The notes under the pieces are model-generated. The model was not told where the DNA came from, searched no databases, and was given only the letters and a program-made list of their open reading frames with translations. A stretch of DNA of 64,000 nucleotides from Ilyonectria destructans. Taxonomy: Eukaryota; Ascomycota; Sordariomycetes; Hypocreales; Nectriaceae. The first letter of the stretch is position 1; every line of letters starts with the position of its first letter. Both the position numbers and the translations under genes were made by a program. Shown one piece after another: positions 46,765 through 60,099 of the stretch. The stretch lies in the NCBI GenBank assembly GCA_020740775.1, contig JAHEWK010000004.1:1-64000 (forward strand). Direction: 5' to 3'.

Positions 46765-48587
46765 ATGACGAACACAACCACCATGCTCATGCAAGATGCC
46801 GCCTCCAAGGAATCCGACACCCATAACCCGCGCACCCATGAAAGCAGCAACAAGGATTCGGCAGACCTTCGCTGCCACAGCCCCGTTAGTAACATCGCCG
46901 ACCATGCTCTGAACTCGCTGGGCTACAAGCCTGAGCTGGCACGCAACCGATCCACCCTCCAGGTGGCTTTCATGTCATTCGTCTTGGCATCCGTCCCCTA
47001 CGGCCTTGCGACGATGCTGTACTACCCAATTCTCGGAGGCGGGCCAGTCAACATCATCTGGGGCTGGTTCATGGTGTCCATGATTACTCTTTGCGTGGCC
47101 ATGTCGCTCGGAGAGATCACGAGCGTCTATCCAACAGCTGGAGGTATTACCTTGTGCTTAGATCCCTTACCGAGTGGCCCCAGGCCATCGGACTCGCCTT
47201 TCAATAACTGATTAAATCCTTATGCGTCACGCAGAGCTGACTTTCCCAAGGTGTCTATTACCAGTCCTTCGCGTTGGCTCCGCCCTCGTGGCGCTGTGTT
47301 GCTAGCTGGATCTGTGGCTGGTTGTATACGATCGGTACAATATCCATCACGCTCTCTGTGAACTTTGGCACCTCTCAGTTTTTCGTAAGCTGTATCAACA
47401 TCTTCGAATCTGAACATGGTGTTGGAATCTTCGAGGCAACCGACTACCAACTTTATCTCGTCTTCTTTGGCATTACACTGCTGTGCAATATTACCTCCTC
47501 CGTGGGCAATCGTTACCTGCCTCTTCTTGATGTATGAAAACCGGCTCCCATCGTCTACACTTTATACTATATGCTGACTATTTTAGACCGCTGCCATCTT
47601 CTGGACATTTGCTGGCGTGATCGCTATCATCGTCGCTGTGCTTGCCACGGCCAAAGACGGCCATCGGAGTGCAGAGTACGTGTTCACTTACTTTGAGTCC
47701 AACTCCGGCTGGCCCGATGGCTGGTCTTTTTTGGTCGGCACCCTCCACGCTGCCTACGCGACGTCTTCTACAGGCATGATTACCTCCATGTGCGAGGAAG
47801 TCCGCGAGCCGTCTACTCAGGTGCCCAAAGCAATGGTCCTTACCGTCTTGATAAACACCGTCTGCGGCTTCCTTTTTCTCATCCCCCTGGTCTTTGTGCT
47901 CCCCGACCTTCAGGATCTAATCCCGCTTAGCCAGCCGGTCCCTTTTATCATCAAATCCGCCGTCGGATCGCCCGGCGCAGCCATCGCCCTCTGCCTGCCG
48001 TTGATTGTTTTGGGAATCTGCTGTGGAATTGGCTGCACTACCGCCGCCTCCCGCTGCGTCTGGGCTTTTGCTCGTGATGGCGCTATTCCCGGCTCCGGGT
48101 GGTGGAAACAGGTCCACCCGAACCTCGACGTACCCCTGAATGCCATGATGCTTTCCATGGTCGTCCAGATCCTGCTCGGTCTCCTATGGTTTGGTTCATC
48201 AGCGGCCTTCAACGCCTTCTCCGGCGTGGGCGTTATTTCGTTGACTACAGCATACGCCTCTCCTATCGCAATCAGTCTGTTCACAGGTCGCAAGGCTATG
48301 AAGGGCGCCAAGTTTAACCTAGGCGCCTTTGGTGTCTTTGTCAACGTTATTGCACTAGGTGCGTTGCTTCCCCTACTTCGTCCCTGGGTGATAACTGACG
48401 ATTCTCGACAGCCTGGTCCGCACTCGTCATGCCTCTGTTCTGCATGCCTGCCTCTCTCCCCGTCACGGCCAATACAGTCAACTATGCCCCCGTCGTGTTC
48501 GTTGCTGCTATCCTCATCTCCGCTGTCTGGTACGCCCTTTGGGGCCACCGTAACTACGCTGGCCCCCCTACCCAAGAAACGTACTAA
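46765..48587 (+). CDS. APC-superfamily amino acid/choline (GABA-permease-like) transporter
   Basis: Exons 46765-47143, 47251-47531, 47587-48358 and 48412-48587 give 535 residues with consistent phases. The product is a polytopic membrane protein of about 12 helices. It has a hydrophilic N-terminus, then the family's opening NSLGYKPELARNRSTLQVAF, the conserved SLGEITSVYPTAGG helix, WICGWLYTIGTISITLS, and SSTGMITSMCEEVREPSTQVP (the cytoplasmic loop typical of fungal GABA/choline permeases). SRCVWAFARDGAIPGS and a last exon coding LVMPLFCMPASLPVTANTVN follow, with tail GHRNYAGPP. The family imports GABA, choline or other amines with protons across the plasma membrane; the substrate here cannot be told. 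It is divergent from regulator A, which may control it (inference). Confidence 0.9.
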
Positions 48588-50727
48588 AACGCTCCCGACA
48601 TCACCAATCTCCAGCGACAGAAACTGAAGCAGCCTTTCTACCAGTGCGACTTTTGTATATTTATTCTTCTACACGATGAACAAGCGACTTTTTAGTATGC
48701 TCAGTAACGTGTTGCCGCTATCTCACGGGCTATTCATTTCTCTTTGTATTTCTAATATAGATAATTGAGATATCTATTTCCCTTACATATAATGCCCTGA
48801 AGTATCTTGACGAAACTAGTACTAGATAAGTTATTGATAAAGCTGCCTGAATGTTTCAGCTTATTAGGTTCTCGACTATGCTTTGGATAGTGCTGCCTTC
48901 AGGGAGTTTTCCTGCAATCTGGAGTAGTACCTTAATCGCTAAGTCTCTTGAGAACTAGCAGTGACGCTTGGCATGCTCCATTAATAACGACCAGTAAGCG
49001 AGGACGATAAGTGCAACGGAATCCCGGCGCCTAGAGCTTTAATTTAGTAACTAGTAGTTAGTAACAAACCACCAACTGTTAATACTCTAGACTATATCAA
49101 CTTCGATGCATGGATTCCTCGCCTCGAAAACCGCTGAAAGTAGAGACTTGGCAGCTAAATGCAAATGCTCGTCAAAGGGTAGTCAATCCAAAAGCCGGTA
49201 GAGTGCTGCGGAGAACCCAGGATACTCCTGCAGAGAGTGTCAACAGACTGTGATGCATGTCCTCTTGCGCTGCTGGAGCACAGGGACCTACAGTGATAGG
49301 CATCAGCAACCTTCCAGGACGAATTCACCTCAATGCAGTCTTGAGTGAGCGCAGAGCAGCTATAAGGCCATCACATCTATAGACTAAACACAGTTGCTCT
49401 GGCAATTTGGTGTCACATTTCGGGGTTATCCTGAGAAGCATGATGACCTAATTTCCAGCTTTCCTAGACAACGCGACTTCCCTTTCTTTCTCATCTTATC
49501 TCAGACCACATTCGCCGGCCCTGTGACGACGATCCCGGCCCCTGCGGCGGTGACGGACTGCCGCCTCCGGCAGCAGCCGTCTTCATCATGTATAAACACG
49601 GGCTCTAGGCCCGTCCCTTAGCTAAAAATCAAGACCTTTCATCATCATCATCCTGACTCTATCCACTCAGTGAGACATTTGGGTTCCCAGAGTAGAAATA
49701 TAAAGCTGTGTGCTAGGGGGGAAGACTAGAGGTAGATAACACATCTGTACACTAACGGCAGCCGTACATAGCTACAGAGTCATGCCGGCTACGCCTAAGT
49801 AGGAATTTGAACCAAACTGAACTGAAGCGATGAATCAAGCCCCACCGCATCGCAATGCGTAAAGTGGAAAACAAATATGGGACAGGGCTCCTCTTTTAGG
49901 CCACGGTCAGAGTCTCGCTGTGGTTCAAGAACCCGCGTTAGAGGGACCTCTATATTCAACACTATCACTGCTTATACTGTTTCCCTTTCTTTCCTAGCAG
50001 ATACAATTCCGTCCCTTTCATCACCGTTTATACTTTATAAACGATGTGTAACTGAGGTCTGCCTCGATAATCAGTGGTATTGAAAGGAGTTGATTGAATC
50101 ATGGTTACTGGGGTTAATTCTGCGTCTGTGATGCTGTCTGTGTTCGAGAATTAAGGATGTGTAAAGCGTTATTGTCGTGAACGTTACGTAGAGTGACTAT
50201 ATTCCTTGGCCCATATACGCTTCATGTCAATAAAACATCAACTCCAAGTATCAATGGCGTTATTGTAGTTCAATCGATACAGCAAATATACCAACCGTAC
50301 GAGTTATAAAGGTCGGTGGAGGCTTTGGTGTCTTGTTATAGTGTGGGGAGTCTTGGGCCAACAATATTGGGTGCCCACGGCGATGCCCAAGGTTATTTAG
50401 GCACTTAGGTGCCCATGTATTGGCCGTCCAGTTGAAGCTTTACTTAATAGCGAGTTTACTTTTATTCTATATAGCCTTAGTTGTTATAAATAGAAGCTAC
50501 CTCCTTAGCTCAAATATACCTCCTCCTTTTTGCAGCTTACTAATTTCTAAAGGGCAGACTGATAATTTATCTAGAATTCTAAACAGGGAAAGAAAGAAAA
50601 GAAAGAATAGAAAGAAAGGGCGGGAAGCCCTAAGGGCCCCGGAAACTAAGACTGGCGGATGTAAGTATTCTAATAACGAGACGGGACCCTAACCAGGCTC
50701 TTCGGGTATGATACAGCTAGAACATCT
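48588..50727. other. Intergenic region between permease and ABC transporter
   Basis: About 2.1 kb where the two genes converge. AT-rich near 48,700-48,850. A less diverged but gene-free part lies at 49.0-50.2 kb. A patch at about 50,400-50,700 contains a (GAAA)n-like purine microsatellite (50,588-50,625) and TA-rich sequence resembling the RIP-type blocks, possibly a small repeat remnant. No tRNA, coding or element ends are supportable. Confidence 0.5.
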
Positions 50728-53700
50728 CTACTCCTTCTTCACCTTGGACTTCTTAGGCACACGAGCCAACCAGTACAAACCGATCGCGGCAAACACATTG
50801 AAGATAATAAACACCCACATGAGACCGAAATTGCGCCATCGGTTTGCAAAAGAGATACTGACACCAGATAGGAAAGTGTTGGTATCTGCGATGGCACAAA
50901 AACGGCATCCGTCGGTGCTGCTAGCATCTTCAACGAAGCCGCCAGCCATATCGAGATACGACTGCATGTATTCGCCACATGTCGTACCGTTCGGGACGTT
51001 GAAGAATACGAACTCGTTGTCTGAGCACGTAGCTGGCGCATTGGAAAGGGCGGTACCGACAAAACCGTCAACAAAGTACGTGAATGGGTTGACGCGGTAC
51101 ATGAAGATCCAGAAACCAGGCATTTGTTCTGGACTGGCAAGAATACTAGATTTCTGGGTTAGCAGCTGCGTTATATAGATGAGGAGGACTTGGAATGGAG
51201 AGATGAGAACATACCCGCAAAACGTAAACATCATGACGGTGAGAAGTCCAACGATTCCTCCAGCCACCTCGGCACTGTCGATCCCAGCGATGATAAGATG
51301 CGCAAAGGTGCTTGAGAACAAGAAGAATACCCAGACGAAAAGGAAGACCAAAACACCGCGGGAATGCTCCGCATCGGTGTAGCGCGCGTTGCGGTACAAG
51401 CCCATTGGGAAGTACCAGACAAGGAAGCTCAAGAGTGAGCATATCTATACAGTGTGAGTGGTGACCATTATGAATAACAAAGACGAGAGATATCTGCTTA
51501 CCGAGTTCCAAAAGGCTTCCACAATCATGTTTGCGCCGAGGAAGGCCATCCAAGAATAGCTTTTGGAAGGGCGCTCGCGAGCCTCATACATGGTCCGTTG
51601 GGAGACGAAAACGGGAAGAATCTGATCGACAACTTGACTGAAGATGGTGAGGAAGATAAATACTCCAAAGAGCTGATTCTGGAGACCACCTTGGGTATTA
51701 CCAATGTTCAAGAAAGACAAGCCAATGAACAGAGCCTGGAATGGTTAGCACAGGTTTGAAGGGGAAACAGTTGGGCAGTGAAGTCTTACCCCTCCGGCCG
51801 ACAGAAATCCTTTAGACAAGATATAGGTAGGACTGCGGTAGTACTGTTGGAAGACACGCCAGCAGACCTCTCTGAACTGAAGCCCGAAAGGTGCTGCGAA
51901 CTCGGAGATGTTGGCCGATCCCTGCGAAGTCTCGGCGGGAGTAGTGGAATGGGATGACAGCCTGTTGAGCTCGTACTGGACGCCATTGTACTCTGGGCTT
52001 TCTCGCCACACTACAGGCCAATCGATATCACTCCCTGAGCCAGGAGCAGCACCGATCACATGCAACATGTGTTCGGCCGGGTTAGCACCTGGTGGGCATG
52101 AAGCGCCACCGTTGCGGACAAAGTAGTCGAGGAGGGTTTGCGAGTTCTTTCCAATTGGGCCAAAGTAGACCGTGCGACCTCCCTTTGCAAGAAGGAGTAG
52201 TCTATTGAAGCGTTGAAATAGAATGGCGGAGGGCTGATGGATCGTGCAGAGAATAGCTTGGCCACTGTTTGTGAGCTTCTCCATCAGATCGCAGATAGAC
52301 CATGATGTCTGACTATCAAGGCCTGACGTTGGCTCATCAAGAAAGAGAAGCAGCTTGGGCCTGGCAGCCAACTCAACTCCAATCGTAAGTCTCTTGCGCT
52401 GCTCCACATTGAGCCCCTCACCAGGCACACCGATAATAGCATCAGCATATCGCTCCATATCGAGAAGATCGATAACGGTATCGACGTAGTCTATCTTCTC
52501 TTGCTTCGAATAGGTCGGCGGCTGTCTTAAGAGGGCACTGAAAGTCAATGCCTCTCGCACAGTCGAAGTATATAGGTGCAGATCTTGCTGTTGGACGTAT
52601 CCCGTCTGACGCTGGAATGATGCATCCCGATGGTTTCCGTCAACCAATATGTCTCCAGTGATAACACCTATAGTCACCCGACTTGCCAAGGCGTCAAGGA
52701 GGGTAGTCTTTCCAGCTCCCGAAACTCCCTATTATACCATGTTAGTACACTTCACAAGCTGAATCAGATCACACGTACCATGAGTGCCGTCAGTGTTCCT
52801 GGTTTCACCCATCCATCGACATGATCCAGGATGCGGCGGGGCTCATTCTTGATCTTGATGTCGTAACAAATATCCTTCCAGTGGAAGACAGATGTAGCCT
52901 TCTCGATGTTCGCGGCGCTCTCGTAAGAAGGATCACCAGAGACAACTTCCTTGCTTGGGCGGTTGTCGGAACCAGTCTCAATATCCTGCACCTCGGCAGT
53001 GTGCTTCTTGATGCCACCGCGGGTGAAGACAGGAACCTCACCCTTGGAACGCTCTGAAGCGACATACTCAGCTGCAACCAAGTGACCCACCAGGAAGGCG
53101 ATGCAGAATGCGATCATGATACCAAAGTTGCGCCACTTGTGGGCATTCTGGTAGCCATACGAGGTAGAAAGATAGGACGTTCCACTGACGAAGTCTGCGG
53201 CTGGAAGAGATCCGGCCACAGTACAGACACGCTCGCTCGCATCGATTGTCTCATAGTCGGGGCCCTGTGGTACATAGGAAACGCACTCGAACATACGTCC
53301 CACAAGTTCGTTGGTAAGGAGACTTTCGAATCCGTAATGCACGGGGTTGATCCACCGAAGCCATCCGAGCCACACTTTCATATATTGAATCTTGATGGCA
53401 AATCCCGTGTACAAGCAAATGATCAGGAGAATGACAGACGCCGGGGCCAAAGCCTGAGCGATGGTCTTAGTGAGTGACGCCATGAGCCTAAACATCATCG
53501 ACATGGTGATGGTGACGAGGAAGATGATCAGGAGGAAGAAGAAGAATGGCCCGACTTCACGTCGCATATTGCACATAAAATAGAGTGCAATATTGCAAAT
53601 AAGACAATTGATGATTTTATAAGGCAGGTCGACAATAATAGACGATAGAGCTTCAGCGCTAGGGTGATATAGCGCGTACCGATTATGTTTTTCGACGATG

Positions 53701-55473
53701 GGTCTTTTGGCGTACAGAGTCATGATCTCCAGCATACTGCCGAATGCATTGCTGAGGATGATGAAGAAGATGAGGGTGCCACGTCTGGTGAGACTTTCGG
53801 ACGTAGGCGATAAGTTGTAGAAGATACTGGCGGTAATGAGGGACATAAACAGGTTGGTGAACAGCATGGTCATGGTCATGCTCGGGTCAGACTTAAGAAG
53901 AACCCAGCTTCGCCACAGAGTGAGCTTGACTTGCTGTGCGTATGACAGATTGAAGGGAGAGCTCTCGCGCTGCGAGTTAGCCTGGTCGACTCGTCGTGAG
54001 GCCAAGAAGGTGTCGTAATGCTGGCAGTCGAATGGGTATTGAACCAGGTACTGGTCAATCTCGAGATTCAGATGAGCTCGGTGTTGACTCTGCTTCCAGG
54101 CTTGAGCGAACTCGTCGGGGCTTCGCGGGGCATTGGCGCCAGGGCGGACAACTCGCTCCCGGTGGCTGGTCATGGAGGTAAGGAAATCGGCCGTGGTCTG
54201 ACGCTCAGGACAGATGAAGCCGAGGCCTTCAAAGTAGGCCTTTGCCTGATCCGTGCGACCGAAAAAGATCTGTCGACCCTCATACAAGACGATGACTTTG
54301 TCAAAGACCTACATCACATAGTTAGCACCGCGATTTTAGAAGACGACGAAACTCATGCTCTGGTCCGTCCCTACACCGCCTTATCTCACGTACCTCGTAA
54401 GCATCCTGTGAAGCTTGATAAATCGCGACGCAAGCAGTTGACCCCAGGACGTCGGCCTGCGTTCGTAAGGTTCGGCAGAACTCGAGAGCGTTGGCACTAT
54501 CCAATCCTCGCGTACTGTTATCCCAGCATTGCAAAGGTGAGTGACTAAGGGCAGCCTCAGAAATAGTAACACGCTTCCTCTCACCACCACTAACGCCGCG
54601 GATAAAGTCATCACCGACACGGGTGTTCCTCGTATGCGAGATGCCAAACATAGCCATCATAACATCGCGCAGATGCTCAGCATACACTCGGCGAGTCACA
54701 CCTTCGGGCATAATCTTAGGGCAACGAGCAAGAGCGGCAAAGTAGAGCGTATCGCCGACCGTTAAGTGGGGAAAGTGAGCATCGACCTCGGCTGTGTAAA
54801 TAGCTTCACCACGGAAACGAGTGGCCATCTGCTTAGGACGGATTCCCTGGTAGTTCATCATGGACTCGTCGTCGACATAGAAGCCGTGTGTATCTCCGGC
54901 TATCGTGCGTAGAAGGGTCGAGCAGCCTGAGCCAGGGGGGCCGAGGACGGCAAGCATCTCGCCATGATGGACAACACCTTCGAGTCCTCGAAGGATATCG
55001 ATACGCTGCTGCTTCTGTCGCAGCACCACTTTCTTGAAGAGGGTAATGCCTTCCAAGATGGTGTTGCCCACCGTCTTTTGGTAGTCAGTCGCCGCGCCAA
55101 AACCGTGAACATTGAGGTCTCGAAAGGCAACGCCGGCAGTTCTGGGCTTGATGCCGGGGGCATTGATGTTGTTGCGAAGCTCGAAGAAGGCCTGGGCCCA
55201 CTTCCTGGGGTTGAAGTTGGGGCTTTCGGGATCAAGAGGCCCTTCGGCGGGGAGCGGAAACAGGCTAGGCTGCGGGTGCTGGGCATTGGAGGTGTATCGA
55301 CGGGCCAGCTGGGTGAGTTCCTCGTCCATACGTTCGTTGTTGTGAGATGCATCAGCAGCCGCTTCGCGGGAGCCAACGCTCTTCTCGGCCACAACGGTCT
55401 TTTCGGCTACAGCGGTGCCGTCAGAATGCATCGAGTCGGGGGTGTAAGTCCCCTGTTTGACATGTTCAGTCAT
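50728..55473 (-). CDS. Full-length PDR-type (ABCG) ABC transporter
   Basis: Predicted exons, in transcription order: 55473-54394, 54308-52779, 52728-51790, 51735-51502, 51444-51215, 51145-50728 (complement). They total 1,476 residues, the usual size for fungal PDR pumps, in the order NBD1-TMD1-NBD2-TMD2. NBD1 has GPPGSGCS (about 178-185), VSGGERKR (about 294-301) and the degenerate Walker [16 protein letters not shown]2 has GVSGAGKTT (871-879), the divergent signature LNVEQRKR, and [13 protein letters not shown]. Membrane domains contain the family motifs [19 protein letters not shown] and [18 protein letters not shown]. The protein is plasma-membrane ATP-driven efflux of hydrophobic compounds by family. 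The frame extends further upstream in principle, but the ATG at 55473 gives the normal hydrophilic N-terminus. It appears intact and is divergent from regulator B. Confidence 0.92.
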
Positions 55474-56834
55474 GTTCTCTGATTCCGTCCGTTCCTCCGT
55501 GGCGGAACGTGGGTGATGGTAGTGGTACGGGTTGAGGCGTTGCCAAAGATGAAACGAGGAATGTAGATGGGCAAGGGCAGCGATTAGTATTATTAAGAGG
55601 GAAGAGAAGGAAATAATAGTATGAAGGGAAAAGGGAGGGTAAGAGATGGCAATGTATGGAAGGAAAAAGATGCCGAGTCTAGAAAACAAAGGAAGGTGCG
55701 ACTGAGGAAGTAAAAGACACAGGAGAGAGAACTCGAGGCGGCGTAGCTGTTGTACTAGTTGTGCTGCTGTGAGCCTGCAAGTTGCTTGTCATTCAACGAA
55801 AGGGAAGGGGGGATTGATGTTAAGTAGAGCGCTCTTTACATATAGGGGACAAGAGGCGCTCCAGCCTGATGGCAGAACTTGTCTCTGCAGCCGCTTGACG
55901 GCTCCCACGGCCACCGACGCTCCGCACTCCGCCCGAAGTGCCGAGCCTTTTCACTTCTCAGCGGCCGCCCAACCAACCGATTGGCTGGGTCCTACGGTGA
56001 GTGCGGCCTCCGTCAACGAGCTTGCGCATGCGAAGACAACCAAAGACTGTACGCAGATTACCGTCATCCATCATGTCTCTGAGAGAACACACTTCTCCGT
56101 CTATTCCAGACGTTGTATAAATAGGCCGCGACATTCCCGCCACGCAGTGGTAAATCCACTGGCATTTCTCGTCGAGACGTTGGAGCAAAGTGTCGTTTCT
56201 GGTCCACGGTGTCAGAAGTCATAGCCACAGAGGGACGGAGGTGCACAGGATGGGCTCGCTGCAAGGAGCTGGACCGCTGGGTGGAAGTCGCCGGTGCAAG
56301 CAGGCTGTCTGCACTCTGTAATTACTTGTCGTGTGTATTCAAGCTATTTCCTTAGTCTGCAATCTTATACAACTACAGCAATTTTCGTTTTCTCTGCTTT
56401 ATTTCCTTTCGTCTTGTCATATCTGACTGTGTCTTGGTTTAAGGTTCTTTTTTTTTTAGCAAAATTTAGCGACTGCCCGCTCAAATGAGAGTTGGCTTGA
56501 CTGGCTCCGCCTTGATTGGTGGCTGTGGTTGGTGAGACAGAGCCAACGAGTTGCGGTCGTGTGTGCTCCATATTCCGGTTACGGTACTTGGGTACTTGGG
56601 TACATATCTTACACATACTCCGAGACGAGAGCCCCCTCCTTGGCTCTGGAGTAATTGGACGCCCCTGTTTGTGGAGTCTGTGCCAATCTCTGCCCTCCTC
56701 CCTCCTCCCCCTCGCCCCCCGTTGATCGGAATGTCGGGCATTTCGGCACCCGAAGGACATGCAAATACCCTGCGCACTTTCGGCTCTTCGACTACGTCCG
56801 TTTCCCCAACTACTCTCTTTCACTTACTCTCACC
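55474..56834. promoter_or_regulatory. Divergent promoter between ABC transporter and regulator B
   Basis: 1,361 bp shared upstream region. Visible elements are a partial palindrome CCAACCGATTGG with an inverted CCAAT box near 55,976-55,987, TATAAATA at 56116-56123 on the + strand, an (N)9 T run near 56,449-56,457, and three head-to-tail copies of GGTACTTG/GGTACATA at 56583-56606. A pyrimidine-rich stretch (about 56,690-56,720) precedes the regulator B start. None of these is a proven site. The shared region makes co-regulation of the pump and regulator B plausible. Confidence 0.45.
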
Positions 56835-59733
56835 ATGGCGGACTCGCAGAATGCTGAGCCTGCCGTTGAGCCAAGGGCCGACACTGTTATCAAAGCAGTA
56901 AGTCCGTCGTCTGCGCATTCTGTCCATTCCGTTTCTGCGCCCCCTTCAAGGCTCGAGTCTTGAGTTTGGTTGACAGAATCACCTCAATAGTGCGAGAATT
57001 GCCGACATCGAAAAGTAAGTCATACTCCGCCAATACCGACTCTAGCCTGCTGTTGACTTACCTTGTGCTGATCAACTGCCAGATTCGCTGCAACAGGCAG
57101 TCACCCTGTTCAAACTGTCAGCGAACGGGCCACCGCTGCACAACCTCACCGCGCGTCCCAAGATCAAAGAGACGTCCAAACCCAGGACCATCCAACTAGT
57201 GAGCGTGCACTTCCCCTGTTCGAACTTGCAACACCGGGGCATGCTTGTGTTGACGCCCGGGCAGCGATGGTAGAATTAGCAGCATCGATGAACGACTCGA
57301 CCGAATGAGTCAAATCCTGGAAACCCTCGTTGCAGACGACACTAAGAGCCAGCGATCGACAGCCTCTCTGGAGGACGCGAATAGCCCTATGAGTCCTCCC
57401 TTTAGTTTGTCACGAACGCCCGTCACAAACGACCTCACTGCGCAGCAGGATCTGGCCTTCCCGGGGGAAGGGCATTCGGGCAGGGTGTCTCCCGCCGGCC
57501 ACACCCCTAGCAGCGGGTCAAGGCAGAAGGAGCCCAAGAACAACCCGATCGAGGGCCCGTCGTCCTTTTCTGCGCACTCGACGCTTGCAATTGATTTTCT
57601 GCACAAGGTCGCCGACGCTGAGCGTGATAGCGTCGACAACACCGAGATCAGAGAGCTCCTGGACTCATTGCATCAGATTGTTGACGCCGTCAAAGTGCGT
57701 CGGCAGTCGACAGAGTCCCTCTTCCCTCTTGCGGACCATTCTGCCGCACAACGCTCACCGGCCGACCTGCCACCCATACATGTGGCGGTCGCTGCCATCC
57801 GAAAAGCTCAAGGTAACTTTGTTCATTTGCTTCCGTCTCTCTCCCCGTATTCTCTGTTGGTGGTCAAACTGCCGTTAACGACAGTAACGACGCATCTGTT
57901 GCATACCAAAGCTCCGACCATGGGCCAAGGGCTGATGAAGAGTGTAGATTTATGCGACCTGAGCCTCACCGTTATCAATGAGCTACTCCACGACCAGAGT
58001 CTGTCTGACATATGTCTGACCGTATATTTCTCTCAAGATTATTCGAACGCAGAGTTCATCATTGTCAACGTTGCTCTATACTGTAAGTGAACGACGCAGA
58101 AACGTGAGCGAAACGCCCCGCTTGCCGCAGTTTGAAAAGCCTTACTTAGACCTGTTGCAGTTTTGATCTCGGACTCGACCCTCGCGGGGTTGGAAGATGG
58201 ACAACAAGGCCAATCCTGCGAGAACTACCGCCTTCTGTGTCAGCGAAACATTGAGACAGCTCTGTCCAAGTTGTCCCTGTACATCGGAGCCACGCATGAC
58301 ATGGCCTTGGCCCTTGCTTTGGGGGTAAGAAGCTGCCCCAGAGGCCGGTTGCTGATGGCCGGTTGCTGATCCCGTTGCTGAATCCATCATTGCTAACTGC
58401 AAGACTACCACAGGCTATGTATGAAGTGGACATGTCGAGGCCCACCCTGGCTTGGACTTTGATTTGTGCCGCATACCAATGCTCCTACTCGCTCGGTTAC
58501 CACACACGGGCATACGGCTCGAACCCGTCTTCTGACGTACCGAACCAGTCTGGGTTGCTCTTCTGGGCCATATATTACCTGGAGAAGCACCTCTGCTTAC
58601 GACTTGGCCGTTGCTCCGCCATCTTAGATCCCGATATCACAGTTCCTCCACCAGGGGGCAACGGGACGGCGAGTACCCCAGGGACGCGCCACTGCCGCGT
58701 CATAGTCAAGGCTGGGAGCCTGACCAGCCGCGTTTACGAAGAGCTCTACAGCGCGCAGGCTTCCTTTTCGCCACGCGAGCTACGCATGCAGAGAGTGCTG
58801 AGCTTGTCGGAAGAGTTGTGCGGAATCCGAGAGGAATCTCGTAAAGTCTTTGTAAGACCAGCATCCCATTCAGGCTTGTTCAAATGATATTCGGCCAGTT
58901 GCACTAACCCTCCTCCGTTTGCTCCATATCTAGCAAACCTGGATTCAGTCTCGATCCGACGAGGGTCTGCCCGGTGTGGACATTCTCGAATATCTGGCAA
59001 AAATTGATGAAGTCTTTTGGTGGTCCTTACTCACACTTATATACCGAGCTGTGCCTGCCCATCCCGACTTTTCCATGAACTATGCCAATGACTGCATCGC
59101 GTCTGCTCGAGCAGCTCTCGCATCGCATCAGGCATTTGCCTCCACCAGGCAACTGAGTGGGCTGCTGCCTCTATCTTCCTACATCAACTGGTGAGTGATT
59201 ACGTGGTGGCTGGGTCGATTGTCAAAGCATTTCGACGACGCTGACTGGAAGAAAGGACAATCATCTCCTCGCCATTTGTGCCGTTCCTTGTCCTTTTCTG
59301 TAACGCTATAGAGCACGAGGACGTCAACGACCTCGACGCCATGCAGGGGTTTGTGGACTCGATCGAATCCGCCAGCCATTGCTCCGTCCCGATCGCCAAA
59401 CATCACAGGCTCTTTCATGTCTTTCATAATGTCGCACGACGCTATCTACAGATGAAAGCGGCAAGCACGCCGTCTCAGCATGGTCATGCCGAACTCAGAA
59501 AGCAAATGGATCACTGCCTGAGCGCGCTAGGACTGCAGCCCCACGACTGCATGCAAAATGGTTTTGAAGACGGTTCAATGCTTTCGCCTTCAATAATGCC
59601 AATGCAGCAGATTCAGGGCAACGATACAGAGATGGGAAGGAGCGTAGAGCAGCCTGTCCAGATCATGAACTGGTATGCTCTAAGCCAGCAGATGATTGAA
59701 TCGTTTGATAATGACGACCAGCTACCTCTCTGA
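56835..59733 (+). CDS. Zn2Cys6 transcription factor B (nine exons)
   Basis: Predicted exons 56835-56897, 56991-57014, 57083-57198, 57280-57812, 57885-58082, 58161-58324, 58414-58851, 58934-59190 and 59256-59733 total 756 residues, with phases consistent throughout. The zinc cluster is again split: CENCRHRK on a 24-nt exon, then IRCNRQSPCSNCQRTGHRC (residues 22-48). After it come a short amphipathic stretch (IDERLDRMSQILE) and the fungal regulator domain, with LSDICLTVYFSQDYSNAEF, EKHLCLRLGRCSAILDPDI and WWSLLTLIYRAVP. It is clearly paralogous to regulator A, with exon lengths 24, 116 and 438 nt identical and one extra intron (58083-58160). Exon 4 could instead start at 57283, which differs by one codon. 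Divergent from the PDR pump, it is a candidate pump regulator (inference). Confidence 0.87.
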
Positions 59734-60099
59734 GGTCACTTGGAGCATGTTGGGAGATGGAGGCAGCACAGGGTAGATCTTTTTTCTTTCAACTTAGTTA
59801 TGCGCTACGTATTCATTTACTCTTGTCGATTGGGAGTTTCGCAGTCTATGCGAGCGACTGCCCGAAATGTAGGCTGATGTAAGAGTTCATACACTTATAG
59901 ATTTAGGCAATTGTTGTTTCAAGGACAGATGTCTAGCGCGAATAACTAATCCTACAATAAATACGCAATAGTACTGCTAATAGCATATTTACATCATTAC
60001 CTAAGCTGTTAGATCGCGTATGGCATATTTCATTGAGAGATTTTTACTGTATTGGATCTGATGCATAGAATTGTTGACTTAATTGATCTGGGATCTCTC
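59734..60099. other. Intergenic, 3' side of regulator B
   Basis: AT-rich 3' flank with no frame or repeat I can support. It ends at the probable solo LTR. Confidence 0.5.

Noticed and set aside
48588..50727. tRNA, 5S rRNA or CRISPR-like features
   Set aside because: No cloverleaf with a GGTTCRA box and paired arms was found here or elsewhere in the window. The short tandem repeats lack the uniform spacers of CRISPR, and the organism is eukaryotic.
55474..55689. N-terminal extension of the ABC transporter to 55689
   Set aside because: The extension is in frame but hydrophobic and low-complexity, unlike PDR N-termini. The ATG at 55473 gives the normal start.
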